Part shown: piece by piece, positions 8,738-16,999 of the stretch
Position numbering within the stretch: the first letter of the stretch is position 1
Layout: each line of letters begins with the position of its first letter
Source of the DNA: SYOC01 sp964441775
GTDB taxonomy: Bacteria; Desulfobacterota; Binatia; Bin18
Reading direction: 5' to 3'
Assembly (NCBI GenBank): GCA_964441775.1
Contig: CAYTVL010000028.1
Span: 1 to 64,000, forward strand
Length of the DNA stretch: 64,000 nt
Notes under the pieces: model-generated
Seen by the model: only the letters and a program-made list of their open reading frames with translations
What the model was told of the DNA's origin: nothing
Database searches by the model: none
Position numbers and translations under genes: made by a program

Positions 8738-9991
8738 ATGAGTCAAACTGACACGGATGCGACTACCCCAAAGTACCTGCGCAACAAATACGCCATCGTG
8801 GGAGTAGGGGAGACGACCTATCGACGCGGGTCCCAAGAATCTACCCGCAACCTGGCGACCTGGGCGATCAATAATGCCCTCGCGGATGCGGGGCTCGAAG
8901 CCTCAGACATTGACGGCATGCTGTCGTACTCCGGAAACGACTCGATAATGTCGCCATTCGTCGCTGGCGATCTCGGCATTCGGTTGAACTTCTACATGGA
9001 CGTGCATGGCGGGGGCTCCAGCACCGAGGCGCTTATTGGCATTGCGATGGGAGTGATTGAGGCTGGCATGTGTAAGACGGTCGCCATCTTCCGGTCCATG
9101 AACGGCTACACGCAGGTGCGCATTGGCGGCACCGGGGCGCGCTCTGCGGCGCCGATCAATGGCGACCAAGTGCACATGCGGGCGTACGGCTGGCAGAGTG
9201 CAGGCCAGATGTTCGCGCCGACATTCCTGCGCCACATGTACGATTACGGCACGACCTCGACACAGGTGGCGCACGTCAAGATGGCGCACAGCAAGCACGC
9301 CTCCAATAATCCCAAGGCCTTTTACAAGACTCGCTACACGGTCGAGGATGTCCTCAACTCGCGCATCATCTGCCTCCCTCTGCATTTGCTCGATTGTTGC
9401 GTAGAAACGGATAATGCGACGTGTGTCATCGTGACCCGAGCTGAACGCGCCAAGGATATGCGGCAGCCTCTAGTGCAGATACGCTCGGTGGTGGGGCGCT
9501 GCTGCAAGCCGCGTATTGACATGCACTATCAGCATGGACCGATCTCGACGGTCGCGGGCCACTACGCCAAGGACATCCTGTGGCCTAATGCCGGCGTGGG
9601 GCCGGAAGAGATCGACCTGACCGGCTCCTACGATGCGTTCACCTTCACGACCATGCTTCAGTTGGAGGACTACGGCTTCTGCAAGAAGGGAGAGGGTGGC
9701 CAGTATGTTTCGAGCGGCGTCATCGAGCTCGGCGGGGCGCGTCCCAACAATACCTCGGGCGGCCATCTCTGCGAGGGCTATACGCACGGGATGAATATGG
9801 TGATCGAGAACGTGCGTCAGTTGCGCGGCGACGTGGACGATTCCTGTCCCGTCGGAGCCAACGGCAAGCGCCAACACACATACGACTATAGGGAAGGCGG
9901 CTGCCGTCAGGTGAAGGATGCAGAGTTGAGCGCGAATCTGGGCTGGGCCATGCCCGGCACCGGGTCGGCTATGGTGATGCAGCGCGGGTAA
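8738..9991 (+). CDS. thiolase-like lipid-transfer protein (Ltp2/DitF type)
   Basis: A 417-residue thiolase-fold protein of the SCP2-thiolase/lipid-transfer group. The N-terminus reads YAIVGVGETTYRRGS, followed by NALADAGLEASDIDG. Where true thiolases carry the nucleophilic cysteine, this one has HGGGSSTEAL, so it should not catalyse Claisen condensation or thiolysis. The C-terminal NTSGGHLCEGYTHGMN motif is typical of the group. Some characterised relatives (Ltp2 with a DUF35 partner) are retro-aldolases that shorten steroid side chains; that function here is inference. Downstream by 25 bases is a DUF35/OB-fold gene, the expected partner. An unusual Cys/His-containing insertion lies near residues 367-390 (DDSCPVGANGKRQHTYDYR). 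Confidence 0.85.
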   Translation: MSQTDTDATTPKYLRNKYAIVGVGETTYRRGSQESTRNLATWAINNALADAGLEASDIDGMLSYSGNDSIMSPFVAGDLGIRLNFYMDVHGGGSSTEALIGIAMGVIEAGMCKTVAIFRSMNGYTQVRIGGTGARSAAPINGDQVHMRAYGWQSAGQMFAPTFLRHMYDYGTTSTQVAHVKMAHSKHASNNPKAFYKTRYTVEDVLNSRIICLPLHLLDCCVETDNATCVIVTRAERAKDMRQPLVQIRSVVGRCCKPRIDMHYQHGPISTVAGHYAKDILWPNAGVGPEEIDLTGSYDAFTFTTMLQLEDYGFCKKGEGGQYVSSGVIELGGARPNNTSGGHLCEGYTHGMNMVIENVRQLRGDVDDSCPVGANGKRQHTYDYREGGCRQVKDAELSANLGWAMPGTGSAMVMQRG

Positions 9992-10016
9992 GACGCACCT
10001 CCAGGAGGAACGACAG

Positions 10017-10535
10017 ATGCTACAAGGCGAATATCTTGGCATGAGATTAACCGTCGAAGATGTTGACAAAGAAAACTTGGCGTTCTTTGACTACTGTGCT
10101 CGGGGTGATTTCCGTCTGCAAAAAGGAAAGAAATCGGGGCTGCTGCGCTATCCCCCGACCACGGCTTGTCCTTGGACTCGGGATCGGGAGTATGACTGGG
10201 TGAGCGTGGAAGGGAAGGGGACGGTTCACTCTTATGTGGAGGTGCATCACGCTATCCAGCCCGCGTTCCGTGCGCATGTGCCGTACATGATCCTGCTGGT
10301 TGATCTTGATACTCAGAAGGGGCAGCCGAGCGAACATGAAGCGCTGCGTGTGGTTGGCAATCTGTTGACCGCCGATGGAGAGTTTGCCCCACTGGAGATG
10401 ATCAAGAAGGTCGGGATTGGTACGCGGGTACGTATGATCTTCAAGAAGGTGAGCGAGGGATTCGCGCTGCCGCACTGGGCGATCGACGAGACGGCGGAGC
10501 AGCCTGCTACTCCTTGGCGCTATCCGCAGGCGTGA
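10017..10535 (+). CDS. OB-fold (DUF35) protein with degenerate zinc ribbon
   Basis: A 172-residue DUF35 family protein. The family has an N-terminal rubredoxin-like zinc ribbon followed by an OB fold that binds acyl-CoA and pairs with thiolase-like proteins. The ribbon region is recognisable (FFDYCARGDFRLQ, then LLRYPPTTACPW) but the two CxxC knuckles have decayed: the first reads GKKSG and the second keeps a single Cys. The OB-fold part is intact (GKGTVHSYVEVHH, VPYMILLVDLD, IGTRVRMIFKKV). AGGAGG precedes the ATG by 8 bases. Position directly after the Ltp2-like gene supports a two-subunit complex, probably without structural zinc in this subunit. Confidence 0.8.
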   Translation: MLQGEYLGMRLTVEDVDKENLAFFDYCARGDFRLQKGKKSGLLRYPPTTACPWTRDREYDWVSVEGKGTVHSYVEVHHAIQPAFRAHVPYMILLVDLDTQKGQPSEHEALRVVGNLLTADGEFAPLEMIKKVGIGTRVRMIFKKVSEGFALPHWAIDETAEQPATPWRYPQA

Positions 10536-10602
10536 GATCGAGGACGAGTAGAGTGATGGATGATGCGAATGAGTGGCGCAAGTGGTCTTGAAGGGGGATG
10601 TC

Positions 10603-11517
10603 ATGAGTCGAATCCAGAAAACGTGCTTTGCGGCAGTCCTCGGTTGCCTGAGCATCATAATGGGAGGTGGTTGGAATGCCGCTTGGGCGTGGGGCTCGGA
10701 TGGTCATGAAATTGTGGCTATCATTGCGGCTGACAATTTAAGCCGGAGCGCCCGTACACACGTTGCGCGCATCCTTAATGTAGCCGCAAATAAAAAAGCG
10801 GTCGCCCCGGCGATGGCGACGGCGGCCATCCGCCCTGACACGGTGTTCCGCACGCGCAATCCCGAGACCCGGCCGTGGCACTTCATCGACATTTGTTTGC
10901 AGGATGCACCGACTGACCTGCCTGCGCGCTGTTCCGATCAGTCGTGCGCCGTCGCGAAAATCGACGAGTACATCCCCCGCCTCCGCGACAGTCACCCCGA
11001 TCAGTTCGGCGCCGAGGACGACTTGGGGTTTCTCATTCACTTCGTCGGCGATCTGCACCAACCCTTGCATGCGGCTACCAATGCAGACCGGGGCGGTAAT
11101 TGTGTGCACGTCGCCTCTCCCCCCTCTTCTCAGGATCTGCACCATACGTGGGACGACGTGCTCGTGCAGCACGTCGCGCACGACTTGCATACAAGAACTG
11201 TGAGAACAACTGCGGGGAAACTCGAAGTCAAATTCGCTGCGGAAAAAGACGCCTTCACGTGGCCAGCGGATGGCGCTGCTGGGGTCGCGTGGGAATCGAC
11301 TGAAATCGCTCGCAAGGATGTGTACACCGCGCTCCAGATTCCGGAGGAGGCGTGCGAACCGGACTTAAAGACATGCAACCTCGCCCCGCCAGCAGTCAAG
11401 CATCTCTCACTCACCCTTTCCTCTGACGAACTGCAACGAGAGAGCGACATCGCCGCGCGACAACTCGCGAAAGCTGGTTTTCGTCTGGCAAACTTACTGA
11501 ATACGATATGGCCTTAA
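10603..11517 (+). CDS. secreted S1/P1 family nuclease
   Basis: A 304-residue zinc-dependent nuclease that should cut single-stranded DNA/RNA and remove 3' phosphates outside the cytoplasm. A signal peptide ends at NAAWA, giving a mature N-terminus W-G-x-x-G-H; in this family the N-terminal Trp itself is a zinc ligand. Other expected ligands are in TRPWHFID, HFVGDLHQPLH and LHHTWDD. The ATG at 10603 follows AAGGGGG; ten further in-frame codons upstream are unlikely to be used. It sits inside the thiolase block but has no obvious functional link, and its own hairpin terminator follows the stop codon. Confidence 0.92.
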   Translation: MSRIQKTCFAAVLGCLSIIMGGGWNAAWAWGSDGHEIVAIIAADNLSRSARTHVARILNVAANKKAVAPAMATAAIRPDTVFRTRNPETRPWHFIDICLQDAPTDLPARCSDQSCAVAKIDEYIPRLRDSHPDQFGAEDDLGFLIHFVGDLHQPLHAATNADRGGNCVHVASPPSSQDLHHTWDDVLVQHVAHDLHTRTVRTTAGKLEVKFAAEKDAFTWPADGAAGVAWESTEIARKDVYTALQIPEEACEPDLKTCNLAPPAVKHLSLTLSSDELQRESDIAARQLAKAGFRLANLLNTIWP

Positions 11518-11518
11518 A

Positions 11519-11545
11519 AGAGGACTCACATGCTGTGAGTCCTCT
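11519..11545 (+). terminator. hairpin terminator after the S1/P1 nuclease gene
   Basis: A perfect 12-bp inverted repeat AGAGGACTCACA / TGTGAGTCCTCT with a 3-base loop starts 2 bases after the stop codon and is followed by a pyrimidine stretch (CTGGACTTCTTTC) rather than a pure T-run. It separates the nuclease from the second thiolase-like gene. Confidence 0.7.
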
Positions 11546-11637
11546 CTGGACTTCTTTCAGGAATCCTATGAAGCTGGGGAGTAGGACGGTGGTAAACTCT
11601 CATTCGCTATGCTCTAATTCTCGCGCAGGAGGGAGCT

Positions 11638-12807
11638 ATGGACTTATTAACCTTGAAAGATAAAACCGCGATTGTTGGGGTGGGTCATACGGAGTACTCA
11701 CGCGATTCCGGTCGTAGTGAGATGAGCCTGGCCGTGGAGGCGATTCGTAACGCGATTGCCGATGCTGGGCTCACGCCGAGCGATATCGACGGCATCGCGA
11801 AATACACGATGGATAATAATAGCGAGATCGATATCGCCTCGAACTTAGGGATTCCCGCGTTGCGCTTCTTTGGCGAGGTCGGCTATGGCGGCGGCGGCGG
11901 GCCGGTCGGGTCCGTGCTGCTAGGGGCAATGGCCGTGGCGACAGGGATGGCGAACTGCGTGGTGGCCTTTCGTGCGATGAATGAGCGCTCGGGGCGCGGC
12001 ACTCCGCGTTACGGGCAAGCTGCGGTGCGCAAAGGCGTGTCTGGAGCATCGGCGTATCACGAGCCGTTTGGTCTGTTCAGCCCCGCGCAAATGGTGGCGC
12101 TGGCGGCGCGACGGCACATGCATCTCTATGGAACAAAGAGTGAACACTTCGGCGCCATTGCCGTAGCCTGCCGCACCCACGCGCAGAACAATCCGAATGC
12201 GGTGATGCGTGGACGACCAATTACGATTGAAGATCATCAAAGTTCACGCATGATCGCCGATCCTTTGCATTTGCTCGACTGCTGCCTGGAAACGGACGGT
12301 GGGGCTGCGGTTGTTATTACTTCTGCCGAGCGAGCGCGTGACCTCAAGCATAAACCTGCGTACATCATGGGCGGAGCTTTTGGTGCGGGCGTGTGGAACA
12401 TCCATCGAGTGGTGAAGAACATTGAAGCGCCAGAGACTGAGTCCACCGTGATCGGCAAAGTCCTCTTCGAGCGCGCGGGGGTCACACATAAAGATATTGA
12501 TGTCTGCTTCCTCTACGATCATTTCACCCCGTTGGTGTTGTTCGCTTTTGAAGAACTGGGCTTTTGCAAACGGGGTGAGGGCGGTCCTTTTGTTGCGGAT
12601 GGCAAGCTGTTGCACCCGAATGGGGCGCTGCCGTTCAACACCAGCGGCGGCAATCTCTCGGAAGGATATATTCACGGCATGGAGAACACGATCGAAGCCG
12701 TGCGGCAGTTACGCGGTCAAGCGATTAATCAAGTCAAAGACGCCGAGGTGGCCTTTATCGCTTCGGGCAACGGCGTGCCCAATACCGCGATGATTCTGCA
12801 CGGATAG
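11638..12807 (+). CDS. thiolase-like lipid-transfer protein, second copy
   Basis: A 389-residue paralogue of the protein at 8738-9991, with the same frame (TAIVGVGHTEYSRDSGR, NAIADAGLTPSDIDG, NTSGGNLSEGYIHGMEN). The catalytic thiolase Cys is again missing; the position reads YGGGGGPVGS. The C-terminus ends in GNGVPNTAMILHG, typical of acetyl-CoA acetyltransferase-like non-condensing members. GGAGGGAG lies 4-11 bases before the ATG. It has its own promoter region after the terminator at 11519-11545. No DUF35 gene follows it, so it may share the one at 10017-10535 or act alone. Whether it is an aldolase, an acyl carrier or another enzyme is open. Confidence 0.85.
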   Translation: MDLLTLKDKTAIVGVGHTEYSRDSGRSEMSLAVEAIRNAIADAGLTPSDIDGIAKYTMDNNSEIDIASNLGIPALRFFGEVGYGGGGGPVGSVLLGAMAVATGMANCVVAFRAMNERSGRGTPRYGQAAVRKGVSGASAYHEPFGLFSPAQMVALAARRHMHLYGTKSEHFGAIAVACRTHAQNNPNAVMRGRPITIEDHQSSRMIADPLHLLDCCLETDGGAAVVITSAERARDLKHKPAYIMGGAFGAGVWNIHRVVKNIEAPETESTVIGKVLFERAGVTHKDIDVCFLYDHFTPLVLFAFEELGFCKRGEGGPFVADGKLLHPNGALPFNTSGGNLSEGYIHGMENTIEAVRQLRGQAINQVKDAEVAFIASGNGVPNTAMILHG

Positions 12808-12820
12808 AGGTCAGAAGACA

Positions 12821-12893
12821 TGTTGCGTATTGCGTGGTGCGTGATTCAAAGACTGCGAACGGCTTCTTCACGCAACACGTTTCACGCAACACG
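12821..12893. repeat. imperfect inverted repeat, TTGCGT / ACGCAA units
   Basis: TTGCGTATTGCGTGGTGCGTGA on one side faces two copies of TCACGCAACACG on the other. It fills the gap between the convergent thiolase-like and zincin genes and could fold into a bidirectional transcription stop. Confidence 0.5.
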
Positions 12894-12896
12894 AAT

Positions 12897-13376
12897 TCAG
12901 TACCCTAACGCCTTCATCTGTTCGTGGCTCATGCCGAAATGGTGGCCGACTTCATGAACCACGACACGTCGGACGAGGTCGCGTATTTCACGCGGACGTA
13001 AACACGCACGGACGATCGGCTGATAATAAATTTCGATCTTATCGGGAAACTCCGCGAGCGGCGCGAAGACCGAACGCCAAGGCCTGGGAATGCCGCGATA
13101 CAGGCCAAACAATTCGTAAGGATTCGTCATCCCTTTCTCCTGGAGCACTTCAGGCGAGGGTTGGTCTTCAATCGTGACGGCGACGTTGTCCAGCTTTTCG
13201 ACAATCTCCAGTGGGAGGGTATCTAACGCCCGCACCACTAGGCGCGCAAACTCTTCGAGACTTGTGGTCTGACGCTCATCTTGTTCCGCGTTGACATGAG
13301 TGCAAGGTGTCGCCGTGCGAGGGGTGGACCGAGGACGGAGGAGTTTTCTACGACGGATTTGCCTTGTGTTCGACAT
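12897..13376 (-). CDS. zincin-like metallopeptidase (PF06262 family)
   Basis: A 159-residue protein with a C-terminal HEVGHHFGMSHEQM zinc site (HExxHxxGxxH, a metzincin-like pattern) and family landmarks LDTLPLEIVEKLDNVAVTIED, LFGLYRGIPR and KIEIYYQPI. These match the small PF06262 'Zincin_1' proteins, which are widespread and uncharacterised. The N-terminal 35 residues are basic and low-complexity (RQIRRRKLLRPRSTPRTATP) and look like a lineage-specific extension. No signal peptide is visible, so it is likely cytoplasmic. The 3' end faces the thiolase-like gene. Confidence 0.85.
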   Translation of the reverse strand: MSNTRQIRRRKLLRPRSTPRTATPCTHVNAEQDERQTTSLEEFARLVVRALDTLPLEIVEKLDNVAVTIEDQPSPEVLQEKGMTNPYELFGLYRGIPRPWRSVFAPLAEFPDKIEIYYQPIVRACLRPREIRDLVRRVVVHEVGHHFGMSHEQMKALGY

Positions 13377-13444
13377 TAAAATCCTCCTCTCTCTTGTTTA
13401 CGGTAGCATACTTCTTGGCAAAGGCGAATTGGGCAAGGCTCGGT

Positions 13445-13657
13445 TTACCCTGAGGAAACGGAAGCCGTTTTTGCTTCATATCCCGGACAGTGAACAACCG
13501 GGAGACGCGGGTATTTGGCGTACTGAGCGTCCGTTTCGGCGCGTTGACAATAGAAAAATCGCGAGCCTTTCCCGCTCACCAGTTCTCGCGTGTATCGACA
13601 GGTGGCGCAGAGGCCCACAGTCGCGCTCGGCGCCTGCCGTGGCGTTGCATCACTCAT
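13445..13657 (-). CDS. small cysteine-containing protein, putative zinc-binding
   Basis: A 70-residue protein with four cysteines arranged as CATC near residue 17, then FYCQRAETD and VHCPGYE, which suggests a small zinc or metal knuckle. Ser/Ala-rich tails flank this core. It resembles short conserved hypothetical proteins found in acidobacterial and other uncultured genomes that begin with L-C-x-x-C-x-x-x-R. It lies between the divergent iron-sulfur gene and the zincin gene on the zincin strand, separated from the latter by about 70 bases. No function is known. Confidence 0.6.
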   Translation of the reverse strand: MSDATPRQAPSATVGLCATCRYTRELVSGKGSRFFYCQRAETDAQYAKYPRLPVVHCPGYEAKTASVSSG

Positions 13658-13719
13658 AGGGCCTGTTTATAAGAACCTAAAGCGTAAGGGAAGATCAGAG
13701 CTGTTCTCAAGAGGTTCAC

Positions 13720-14718
13720 GTGACGCTGACAAGTGAAGAGATCAAAAGAAAAGCCCGCGACTTTGGTGCGGATGCGGTTGGCGTTGCCAGCGCCGCCGTG
13801 CTGAACGCTCACCCGCCAGATCCTCAGTTCCCGCAAACGCCGGAGCGCATTTCTCCGGAAATTCAGAGTGTTATTGCCATTGTAAAGCGCATTCCCGCCG
13901 GCGCTTTTCGCACCAAGCGGCTGGAATGCGTGCAATATATGGATCAGCTCGTCCTGCGCGAGATGGACAAGGTCTGTCTGCGAGTCGCACAATGGCTCGA
14001 AGATGAAGGCGCCTTCGCCTTTCCGCTCGCTTCGCAGGAAACCAAATGGGAGTTGAAGCGGGCAAGTTATGGGTATCTCTCCGGTCGTCACGTTGCCGTC
14101 GAGGCTGGGTTAGGGACTCTGGGGCTGGAGGTGAATTTTCTTTCGCCTGAGTTTGGGCCCCGCTGCTACACGACCGCCGTGCTGACCACCGCCGTGCTTG
14201 AGCCGGACCGGAAACTGACACGCCAGGTGTGCATTGGCGAGACCTGTAGCCGCTGTCTCTATTCCTGTCCGGCGGACGCGGTGTTGCAGTGGGGTATTGA
14301 TAAGCGCGCTTGCGCGCAGTTTGCGCAAGAATTCGGCTACAGTGTCATGCTTTCGCATTTGCAAAAGTTCGTGCGCGAATCGGACGCCGATGCACAACTG
14401 CGGGTGCTGACCACCCCGCAAGCCTACGCTGTATGGCAAGGGCTATTGCGCGTCGTGGGCGCGTTTGGCGATTGTCCACGTTGTTTAGAGGTTTGTCCGA
14501 TCGGGGATGATTACATGCGTTGGCTGGCGGACGGGCACCGTGAAATCCCGGAGAAGACGGGGCAAAAAGTCACTCTGGCCAAGCAAATGCAGATCGAGCG
14601 GAAATCGGGCAAAGATTTGCCTGGCCTGTCGCCGTGGAATATCCGCTGGGTCGGAGAAGAAGGTTATGTACCGCCTAAAAAGCGATCCGGAGGCGACAGT
14701 CGCCAGGAAGAGGACTGA
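13720..14718 (+). CDS. QueG-like 4Fe-4S reductase homologue, copy 1
   Basis: A 332-residue iron-sulfur protein related to epoxyqueuosine reductase (QueG) and the reductive-dehalogenase-like family. It begins at a GTG. The N-terminal half has the family look (KARDFGADAVGVAS, then GAEAGLGTLGLEVNFLSPEFGPR-like sequence), and the C-terminal half has two cluster motifs, CIGETCSRCLYSCP and CPRCLEVCP. It lacks the C-terminal HEAT repeats of full QueG. Its neighbour at 14788 is a paralogue with the same gene order of motifs, so this is a tandem duplication. Being ahead of LLM, CoA-ligase and MaoC genes, a role as an electron-transfer or reductive catabolic enzyme is more likely than tRNA modification; this is inference. 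Confidence 0.78.
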   Translation: MTLTSEEIKRKARDFGADAVGVASAAVLNAHPPDPQFPQTPERISPEIQSVIAIVKRIPAGAFRTKRLECVQYMDQLVLREMDKVCLRVAQWLEDEGAFAFPLASQETKWELKRASYGYLSGRHVAVEAGLGTLGLEVNFLSPEFGPRCYTTAVLTTAVLEPDRKLTRQVCIGETCSRCLYSCPADAVLQWGIDKRACAQFAQEFGYSVMLSHLQKFVRESDADAQLRVLTTPQAYAVWQGLLRVVGAFGDCPRCLEVCPIGDDYMRWLADGHREIPEKTGQKVTLAKQMQIERKSGKDLPGLSPWNIRWVGEEGYVPPKKRSGGDSRQEED

Positions 14719-14787
14719 TAGGAGGCGGCCTAAAGGGATTGTTGCTTTTTGGGGATCACTTGGAACCGAGAGAGAAACGTGAGCGCA

Positions 14788-15765
14788 ATGGAACTGACTT
14801 CCGCCCTTGTGAAAAGCAAAGCCAAGGAGTTTGGCGCAGATCTGGTTGGCGTCGCCAGCGGCTCCACGCTCAATGCGCACCCCCCGGACCCGCGACGCCC
14901 CCAGACTCCAGCCTTGGTGAGTCAACAAGATAGTCAGAGCGTGATTGTCTTGGCCAAGCGACAGTTGACGGGAACGGCGCGGCTGAAGGAATGGAATGAA
15001 CGCCATAAGCACTACGCGGCAGAGCTGGCGCTGTCGCAACTTGAGGAGGCTTCACTTAAACTAGTTTACTTTCTTGAAGATGAAGCCGGGTATCCGGCGC
15101 TGATTATCCCACCCGTGCATACGGACGCTGTGAGCAACTATGGCGCCTACATGGAGGGAGGCGCGTATGGGGCCTTATCGCTTGTCCACGCCGCCGTGGA
15201 AGCGGGGCTCGGGACACTCGGGCTGAATTTGATGTTACTCACTCCGGAATATGGTCCACGGGTGATTCTTACCGCCGTACTGACCTCGGCGGCGTTAGAA
15301 CCGGATCAGCGCTTGTCACAACCGCTTTGCTTGGGTGAAGCCTGCGGTCGGTGTCTTTTGGCCTGCCCGGGAGACGCCATTCTCCAGTGGGGCTTGGATA
15401 AGAAAAAATGCGCCCCCTACGCTTCTCCGTATGGTTTTTCCAAAGTGGTGGAGCACGTTGGCAATGTCGTCCGCGCGGGGAGTATGGAGGAACGAGTTGA
15501 GCTGCTGCGCAGTGGAAACTCCTTCAATATCTGGCAGACGATGTTGCGAGGGGTGGGCGCTTATACTGGCTGTACACGGTGTGAAGACGTTTGTCCGGTG
15601 GGGCGCGATTATGTGAACCTCCAAGATGCACAGCAGGATATTCCTGAAGCGACCGCAGAAAAATCCCTGCGCCTTGCCGAGCTGCAGCGACGGCGGGCGA
15701 GCGGAGAGCCCATTGAAGGTCTTGAACGGTCGCGGCGATGGATCGGCGAGCAGGGCGGTGAATAA
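14788..15765 (+). CDS. QueG-like 4Fe-4S reductase homologue, copy 2
   Basis: A 325-residue paralogue of the preceding gene. Shared landmarks are KAKEFGADLVGVAS, NAHPPDPRRPQTP, EAGLGTLGLNLMLLTPEYGPR, CLGEACGRCLLACP and CTRCEDVCPVG. The ATG at 14788 gives an N-terminus (MELTSALVKSKAKEFGAD) that aligns residue by residue with copy 1. A GTG nine bases upstream has a better-spaced GAGAGAG and is an alternative start. The copies have diverged clearly, so the duplication is not recent; copy 2 has a longer central segment (IPPVHTDAVSNYGAYMEGGA) that copy 1 lacks. Confidence 0.78.
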   Translation: MELTSALVKSKAKEFGADLVGVASGSTLNAHPPDPRRPQTPALVSQQDSQSVIVLAKRQLTGTARLKEWNERHKHYAAELALSQLEEASLKLVYFLEDEAGYPALIIPPVHTDAVSNYGAYMEGGAYGALSLVHAAVEAGLGTLGLNLMLLTPEYGPRVILTAVLTSAALEPDQRLSQPLCLGEACGRCLLACPGDAILQWGLDKKKCAPYASPYGFSKVVEHVGNVVRAGSMEERVELLRSGNSFNIWQTMLRGVGAYTGCTRCEDVCPVGRDYVNLQDAQQDIPEATAEKSLRLAELQRRRASGEPIEGLERSRRWIGEQGGE

Positions 15766-15870
15766 TGAGCACTGCAACTGAGAAAGCAAGGCGGGGTTCG
15801 CATCGGTGTTCTCTTGCTAATTGCTTGGATCCTGATGACAGCAGGCGAAGACCGACCAGTGGAGACTCTC

Positions 15871-16896
15871 ATGGAATTTCGCGCAATTACTTTACAACTT
15901 GATGATGTAAACGAGGTCGCCCGTTTAGCAAAGATGGCCGAGGACGCCCGCTTTAGCCTGGTGTGGGGCATCGACACGCCGCGCTCGAATGCGTTCGTAC
16001 AGATGGCGGCGATGGCGGCGAACACCAAGACCATTCACATCGGTTCCGGTATTGCCCGGGCCTTCGTGCGCGGTCCGCTGCAAACCGCTGCGGCGGCGGT
16101 GGACCTTGATCGTCTCTCTCATGGCCGTATGCTGCTTGGACTCGGAAGCGGCACACGTAAGCAGAATCTCTACGAGACGGGAACGCCTTTCGATCATCCA
16201 GCTTCGCAGATCAAAGAACTTATCCACATTATTCGTCAGGTGTGGGCGTTGAACGGAGAAGGAGATCTCGACTTCCACGGCAAGTTTTATCGTTTACAGT
16301 GTCGTGGGTTTACGTTGCCAAAGCCCTTACGGCAGGAAGCGCCGATCTACATGGCGGCGGTGAATCCCATCATGTTGCGTGTTGCTGGGGAGGTTGCCGA
16401 CGGTTTAGCCGGGCACCCATGCTACTCGGCGCGATACATGAAAGAAGTAGGAATCCCGCAACTCGCCATTGGTTGGCAACGTGCGGCAAAACGTCGCGAA
16501 GATTTTAAGATCACCAGTTGGCTCATCACCAATATCGCCAAAGACCGCAAGCAAGCGCGGCGCGAAGCGGCGTACCAGATCGGGTTCTACATGTCGACGC
16601 GTTCGTATGGCGGGATGATGGACTTTCATGGCTGGCAGCAGGAAAAGGAAGCGATTCGTATCGCCTTTTTTGAAAAACGCGATATGGAAGCGGTGGCTGA
16701 CGCGGTGTCGGAGGAGATGATCGATACGCTTGCGCTGGCTGGAACGCCGGACGATTGTCGGAAACAACTGGAACGCTATCGGGAGGTGCTTGATTTCCCG
16801 ACGCTGTACACCGCCGGTGTAGGACCGGCGCGGACCGTGCCACAAGAACGAGTGCGAGAGAATTTGCAGACAATTATCGAGACGTTTGCCCAATGA
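15871..16896 (+). CDS. LLM class flavin-dependent oxidoreductase
   Basis: A 341-residue bacterial luciferase-like TIM-barrel protein. N-terminal EVARLAKMAEDARFSLVWGID, TKTIHIGSGIARAFVRGPLQTAA and LSHGRMLLGLGSG are standard LLM strands, and the C-terminal GTPDDCRKQLERYREVLDFPTLY is the usual ending. Members use reduced F420 or FMN; the similarity pattern is closest to F420-type methylenetetrahydromethanopterin-reductase-like proteins, but the cofactor cannot be decided from sequence alone. The ATG at 15871 is preceded by GGAG with 7-base spacing, so the earlier in-frame ATG at 15814 is rejected. It stands between iron-sulfur and CoA-ligase genes on the same strand. Confidence 0.88.
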   Translation: MEFRAITLQLDDVNEVARLAKMAEDARFSLVWGIDTPRSNAFVQMAAMAANTKTIHIGSGIARAFVRGPLQTAAAAVDLDRLSHGRMLLGLGSGTRKQNLYETGTPFDHPASQIKELIHIIRQVWALNGEGDLDFHGKFYRLQCRGFTLPKPLRQEAPIYMAAVNPIMLRVAGEVADGLAGHPCYSARYMKEVGIPQLAIGWQRAAKRREDFKITSWLITNIAKDRKQARREAAYQIGFYMSTRSYGGMMDFHGWQQEKEAIRIAFFEKRDMEAVADAVSEEMIDTLALAGTPDDCRKQLERYREVLDFPTLYTAGVGPARTVPQERVRENLQTIIETFAQ

Positions 16897-16999
16897 CAGA
16901 GCGTGTTCTGTGAAGCCTAGCGTGTGAATTCATCTGGAGTACGCGCAGCCCGGGCTCGCTTGCCTCAGGAGAAATGGCGATTATCTTAAGGAGCAATCC

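Noticed and set aside
9470..10658. ORFs of about 200 residues on the minus strand (9470-10069 and 10047-10658)
   Set aside because: They oppose the thiolase-like and DUF35 genes and show no protein family features.
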